A program made the position numbers and the translations under genes. A model generated the notes under the pieces. The model worked only from the letters and a program-made list of their open reading frames with translations, searched no databases and had not been told where the DNA came from. Shown piece after piece: positions 59,201-64,000 of a stretch of 64,000 nucleotides of DNA (positions are counted from its first letter, which is position 1; every line of letters starts with the position of its first letter). The stretch lies in contig NZ_JADCDB010000038.1 of assembly GCF_020252395.1 (NCBI RefSeq), positions 1 through 64,000 on the forward strand, in the 5' to 3' direction. The DNA is from Aestuariivirga sp. (GTDB lineage Bacteria; Pseudomonadota; Alphaproteobacteria; Rhizobiales; Aestuariivirgaceae).

Positions 59201-60537
59201 CGTTTTGCCAGAAGCTCGAAGCGCCAAGCAAGCAGCACGGCGGTGAACGCAAGTCCCAAGGCGACGCCGCCCCACAGGCCGGGCGCACCCCAGCCGAAGT
59301 GGAACCCGAACAGATAACCGCTGCCCAGCCCGATCAGCCAATAGCCGATGCCGGCGATGATCAGCGGAGCCACCGCATCCTTGAGGCCGCGCAGCGCGTG
59401 CGAGGCGATGACCTGCAGCCCGTCGAACACCTGGAACACGGCCGCGATCAGCAGCAATGTGGCCACCAGCCCACCGATCTGCGCAAAGTCCGGGTCTGAC
59501 GGGCCGAGGAAGACGCGGGTGACGAGACCCGGTGCGAACAACGGGATAACCACCAGCAACGCCGGCACGCCCACCCCCACCAGCATGCCGAGGTTCCCCG
59601 CCTGCCGCGCTGCCGCGGGATCCTTTGCGCCCACGAAATAAGCCACGCGAACCATGGCGCCCTCGGAGATGCCCAGCGAAATCACGAAGGGAATGGCAAT
59701 CCACCCCATCACCATCTGATAGGCCGCCAACTCCACTGTGCCCATGATGCCGGAGAGGAGCGACGTGGCGGCGAACAGCCCGGACTCCATCGCCACGATG
59801 CCCGCAACCGGTAGGCCCAGCTTGACCAGCGGACCATAGGCGCGCGGCCCGCCGATCGCGCGGGCGCAGAGCGGCAGGCGCTGCTTGCGGATGAGGAAGA
59901 AGACATAGACCCCGAGGCACAGGAACTTGAACCACATGGACACGGCCCAGGCGATACCCGCCCCGGCCATCCCCATCCTGGGAAATCCGAAACTGCCATG
60001 CACAAGCCCCTGCATCAGAAAATAATTGAGGATGACGGTCACCACCGTCACCGCCAGCACGAATCCGGTCTTCATCATGGCTGCCGCAAAGCTCCGCAGC
60101 ACGCCGAACCACACAATAGGCAGCATGGCAAAAGCGAAGCCGGTGTAATAGGGGCCGGCAAGATCGATCACCTCGGGCTGCTGTCCCAGCGCCGTCAGCA
60201 CATAGCCGAGATTGAGCACAGCACCCGTGACGGCGAGCCCGAGCAATCCGGACAGGATCATGCCGCGGATTAACTCCGGCACTATGCGCTCACGGTCGAG
60301 CGCGCCGCGCGCTTCCGAGACGAGAACACCCACAACGGAAAAGAAGCCCATCAGGATGATGCACATCTGGTAGGATAGATCGGTGGAGATGCCGGCCGCC
60401 GCGAGATCGATGGCGCCGAGCCTGCCCACCACCATCTTGGCGGTGATGATCATCGCCACATCGGCCAGATAGGCGAAGATCAGCGGCAGGGCGATGATGA
60501 TCAGCGCCTTGATTTCAAGCAGGCGGGAAGACTTCAC
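59185..60537 (-). CDS. MATE-family multidrug/toxin exporter
   Basis: 450 residues with twelve predicted helices in two repeats (MVVGRLGAIDLAAAGIS; PVAGIVAMESGLFAATSLLSG). NorM-type Na+ or H+ antiporter family. Substrate unknown. Confidence 0.92.
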   Translation of the reverse strand: MKSSRLLEIKALIIIALPLIFAYLADVAMIITAKMVVGRLGAIDLAAAGISTDLSYQMCIILMGFFSVVGVLVSEARGALDRERIVPELIRGMILSGLLGLAVTGAVLNLGYVLTALGQQPEVIDLAGPYYTGFAFAMLPIVWFGVLRSFAAAMMKTGFVLAVTVVTVILNYFLMQGLVHGSFGFPRMGMAGAGIAWAVSMWFKFLCLGVYVFFLIRKQRLPLCARAIGGPRAYGPLVKLGLPVAGIVAMESGLFAATSLLSGIMGTVELAAYQMVMGWIAIPFVISLGISEGAMVRVAYFVGAKDPAAARQAGNLGMLVGVGVPALLVVIPLFAPGLVTRVFLGPSDPDFAQIGGLVATLLLIAAVFQVFDGLQVIASHALRGLKDAVAPLIIAGIGYWLIGLGSGYLFGFHFGWGAPGLWGGVALGLAFTAVLLAWRFELLAKRQLPE

Positions 60538-60581
60538 GATTCGGTCCTGACGTTCAGGGAGGCTTAGCTGCTGCCTTCCAA

Positions 60582-62399
60582 TCAGGCAACTCCGCTCTCC
60601 TGCTGCACATAGCGGGTGATCTCGCCGAGGAAAACGTCGGCGAACTGCTGAAGTTTCGATTCACCCACACCATGCACCTCACCGAAGTCCCACCGCGTGA
60701 GCGGCCGTCTCGCGGCCATGTCGATCAGCGTCCGGTCCGTGAACACCACATAGGCAGGAACACGGCGCTCCTTCGCCAGCTTGGCGCGCAGCGACTTCAG
60801 GCGCTGCAGCAGCTCGTCGGAAACGCCGCCCTCCTCCACCGCCGCAATCATCTTGCGCGCCCGCTCCGCCTTGCGGGACATGCGCGACGGGTCCTGCCGA
60901 TAGCGGAACGCCGCCTCGCCGCGCGCCAGCGCGTGGCCCTTGGGCGAGATCGAAAGGCCACCATAGCCTGCAACATCGATCGCAAGATAGCCGCCGCCCA
61001 CCAGCTGCCGGATCATCGACAGCCAATGCTGCCGGCCATGCGCCTTGCCGATGCCGAAGACGGGCAGCTCCGTGTGCCGCAGCGCATCTATCTTGTCGTT
61101 CCCCTTACCCACCAGAATGTCGGCGACATGCGCGGCCCCGAAGCGCTGGCCAGTGCTCTTCACCGCGTCAATCACCCGCAGCGCCTCCACCGTACTGTCA
61201 ACCAGATGCACCGGGTCGAGGCAGACATCGCAATTGCCACAGGGCAGCGACTCTTCGCCGAAATAGAGCAGAAGGTTCTGCCGCCGGCATTCCGGCGCCT
61301 CGCAATAGGCCACCAGCGCATCGAGCCTTTTGTGCTCGCGCCTGCGCCGCTCGTCGCCGCTCTCCTCCTGGTCGATGAAGCGGCGGCGCAGCTGCATGTC
61401 GCCCAGGCCATAGACCATCTTCGCATCCGCCGGATTGCCGTCGCGGCCCGCGCGGCCGATCTCCTGATAATAGGCATCGAGCGAGGAGGGTAAATCCGCA
61501 TGGAACACGAAGCGCACATCCGGCTTGTCAATGCCCATGCCGAAGGCGATAGTGGCGCAGACGATGACCCCCTTCTCCGTCATGAACAGGCTCTGCGCCT
61601 CCGCCCGGTCCTCCGCGCTCATGCCCGCGTGATAGGAAATAGCGCGGAAGCCCTTGGAAACGAGGAAGGAAGCCCAATCCTCCGTCGACTTGCGCGACAG
61701 CGCATAAACGATGCCGGACTGGCCTGCCCGCCCGTCCAGAAAGTCGAGAAGCTGCGTCTTGGCATTGTCCTTAGGCGCCACGGTTAGGCTGATATTGGGC
61801 CGGTCGAAGCCCGCGACATAGATTTCCGCCGTACCGCCGAAGATCTTGCCCACGATATCGCGCCGCGTGGCCTCGTCCGCCGTCGCGGTGAAGGCGCCGA
61901 TCGGCACGCCTGGGAAGGCCTGCCGCAGCTGCTGCAGCATGTCATATTCAGGCCGGAAGGACGGGCCCCATTGCGAGATGCAATGCGCCTCGTCGATTGC
62001 GATGAGCCTGACGTCGCGCTTCGAGAGGGCGGAGATCATGCGCTCCGTCATCAGCCGCTCGGGCGAGAGATAGAGGAGCCTAACCTCCCCCGCCGCCACG
62101 CGCCGCCAGATGGCGATATTCTCGTCGCGGTCTTGCGCCGAATTGATGCTCTCCGCGGCTACGCCTGCCAGCTTCAACGCCGCCACCTGGTCCTGCATCA
62201 GCGCTACCAGCGGCGACACGACGATAGCGAGCCCGCCCCGCGCCAGCGCCGGCACTTGGTAGCACAGCGACTTTCCCGACCCCGTCGGCATCACGGCGAG
62301 CACATTGCGCCCTTCGAGCAAGGTGGTGACGATCCCTTCCTGCCCGGGCCGGAAGCTCTCGTAACCGAAGGTCTTGCGGAGTATTTCGTGCGGGGTCAC
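60582..62399 (-). CDS. recQ: ATP-dependent DNA helicase RecQ
   Basis: 605 residues. Helicase motifs: MPTGSGKSLCYQVPAL (I), IDEAHCISQWGPSFRPEY (II), YYQEIGRAGRDG (VI); zinc cysteines (CEAPECRRQ, PCGNCDVC) and a C-terminal HRDC domain (RVPAYVVFTDRTLIDMA). GTG at 62399 chosen because the longer frame passes through a palindromic repeat and starts with TTG. Confidence 0.93.
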   Translation of the reverse strand: MTPHEILRKTFGYESFRPGQEGIVTTLLEGRNVLAVMPTGSGKSLCYQVPALARGGLAIVVSPLVALMQDQVAALKLAGVAAESINSAQDRDENIAIWRRVAAGEVRLLYLSPERLMTERMISALSKRDVRLIAIDEAHCISQWGPSFRPEYDMLQQLRQAFPGVPIGAFTATADEATRRDIVGKIFGGTAEIYVAGFDRPNISLTVAPKDNAKTQLLDFLDGRAGQSGIVYALSRKSTEDWASFLVSKGFRAISYHAGMSAEDRAEAQSLFMTEKGVIVCATIAFGMGIDKPDVRFVFHADLPSSLDAYYQEIGRAGRDGNPADAKMVYGLGDMQLRRRFIDQEESGDERRRREHKRLDALVAYCEAPECRRQNLLLYFGEESLPCGNCDVCLDPVHLVDSTVEALRVIDAVKSTGQRFGAAHVADILVGKGNDKIDALRHTELPVFGIGKAHGRQHWLSMIRQLVGGGYLAIDVAGYGGLSISPKGHALARGEAAFRYRQDPSRMSRKAERARKMIAAVEEGGVSDELLQRLKSLRAKLAKERRVPAYVVFTDRTLIDMAARRPLTRWDFGEVHGVGESKLQQFADVFLGEITRYVQQESGVA

Positions 62400-62420
62400 G
62401 GGCTCATATCTCTTCTCTTT

Positions 62421-62450
62421 CCCCCTTGTGGGGAGGGCGGGGTGGGGGCC
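62421..62450. repeat. GC-rich repeat with CCCCCTTGTGGGG core
   Basis: The CCCCCTTGTGG core recurs on the opposite strand in the crtF-bchC gap (about 7759-7770). It lies just before recQ and overlaps the spacer to the broken upstream gene. Confidence 0.5.
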
Positions 62451-62464
62451 GGGCCGCTGACCTG

Positions 62465-62866
62465 TCACTGATTTTTCGTCCAACAGCTTCTAGAGCCTTG
62501 GCCTGTTGTGCTCTGTCCAGCCAAATCTGAAATAATGGGGCTTCCGGGGGCATTTTTTCTTGCCGCCTTATGCACGCTTACAAAGATAGTCTTCTTTAGA
62601 TTAATCCCTTCTGCATAACCAAACTCCGGCGATACGTTGGGATTTCCGCCGGTGGCATCAAAGATGGCCTCGGTAGAAGTCTGTATTCGTTGCTTTATAA
62701 CTTCAAAGAGGTTCGCTGCATCCTGGCCATCATTTCTGCCGACAATGGTTAGAAACAGCGGAAACTTCTTCTCAAGAAACTCGATCGCACGCTCATACTT
62801 GGGCTTCGCCGTTTTCTACGGGAGTCCCACAAACACCTGGTTCGGTATAAAGTTTTTGTTACGCAT
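62465..62866 (-). pseudogene. Broken TIR/nucleoside-deoxyribosyltransferase-like gene
   Basis: On the minus strand an ATG at 62866 starts MRNKNFIPNQVFVGLP, is cut by TAG at 62818-62816, then continues in frame: KTAKPKYERAIEFLEKKFP, FLTIVGRNDGQDAANLFEVI, AIFDATGGNPNVSPEFGYA and SPIISDLAGQ before the stop. The NPNVSPEFGYAEG motif is typical of the NDT/TIR-like fold. The stretch is lower in GC than neighbours. It could be a remnant of a defence-type effector; the rest of any system is not seen. Confidence 0.65.
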
Positions 62867-62906
62867 ACGTGCATTCCCGCGCTATTGTTAAAGTGTAGAG
62901 TACTCG

Positions 62907-64000
<1,094 letters not shown>

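Overview
The window is a chromosomal segment from a GC-rich purple photosynthetic alphaproteobacterium, most likely of the Hyphomicrobiales (Rhizobiales). Three things point there: a carotenoid/bacteriochlorophyll/reaction-centre photosynthesis gene cluster, the housekeeping set gyrA-coaD-ppi-queA-tgt, and palindromic repeats typical of that group. This is judged from recognised protein families, not from a database search.

About 1-19.5 kb: one end of a photosynthesis gene cluster, starting next to a truncated insertion sequence. Carotenoid genes crtI-crtB (+), crtD-crtC (-) and crtE-crtF (+) lead into bchC-bchX-bchY-bchZ (late bacteriochlorophyll a synthesis). These are followed by pufQ-like, pufB, pufA, pufL, pufM and pufC (light-harvesting 1, reaction centre, tetraheme cytochrome), then an LH2-type pucB-pucA pair, a pucC-type assembly protein and an uncharacterised repeat protein. 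Four sites match the PpsR/CrtJ pattern TGT-N12-ACA (crtI, crtD/crtE, and two at bchC). From crtE to pucC the genes point the same way and could form a superoperon. Hairpins lie after pufA and pucA.

About 19.5-22.2 kb: a patch of broken mobile elements (ISAs1-type, IS21 istB) abutting a 3' fragment of NAD kinase, then a secreted protein with adhesin-head repeats and a peptidase-S74 chaperone-like domain. 22.2-29.1 kb (-): dnaE, lolD, lolC, proS. 29.1-30.5 kb: a strong intrinsic terminator, a truncated IS256-type transposase and palindromic repeats.

30.5-47.1 kb: an unusual 988-residue fusion of a PLP aminotransferase-like half with a phosphoglycerate-dehydrogenase-like half; a polar amino-acid ABC transporter operon ending in an M20 amidohydrolase; clpS-clpA; a purine-deaminase/hydrolase pair divergent from a PotABC-like ABC transporter. 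47.2-48.4 kb: a secreted beta-helix protein behind a CRP-like site, a type of site also found upstream of the S74 protein.

48.5-64 kb: coxG-like, tgt, queA, two cyclophilins, coaD, a LysE exporter, gyrA, ssb, ridA, a LysR regulator divergent from a 47-residue protein, a YkgJ-type Cys-cluster protein, a MATE exporter, recQ, a broken TIR/deoxyribosyltransferase-like gene and the 3' part of parE. No rRNA, tRNA or CRISPR array was recognised.
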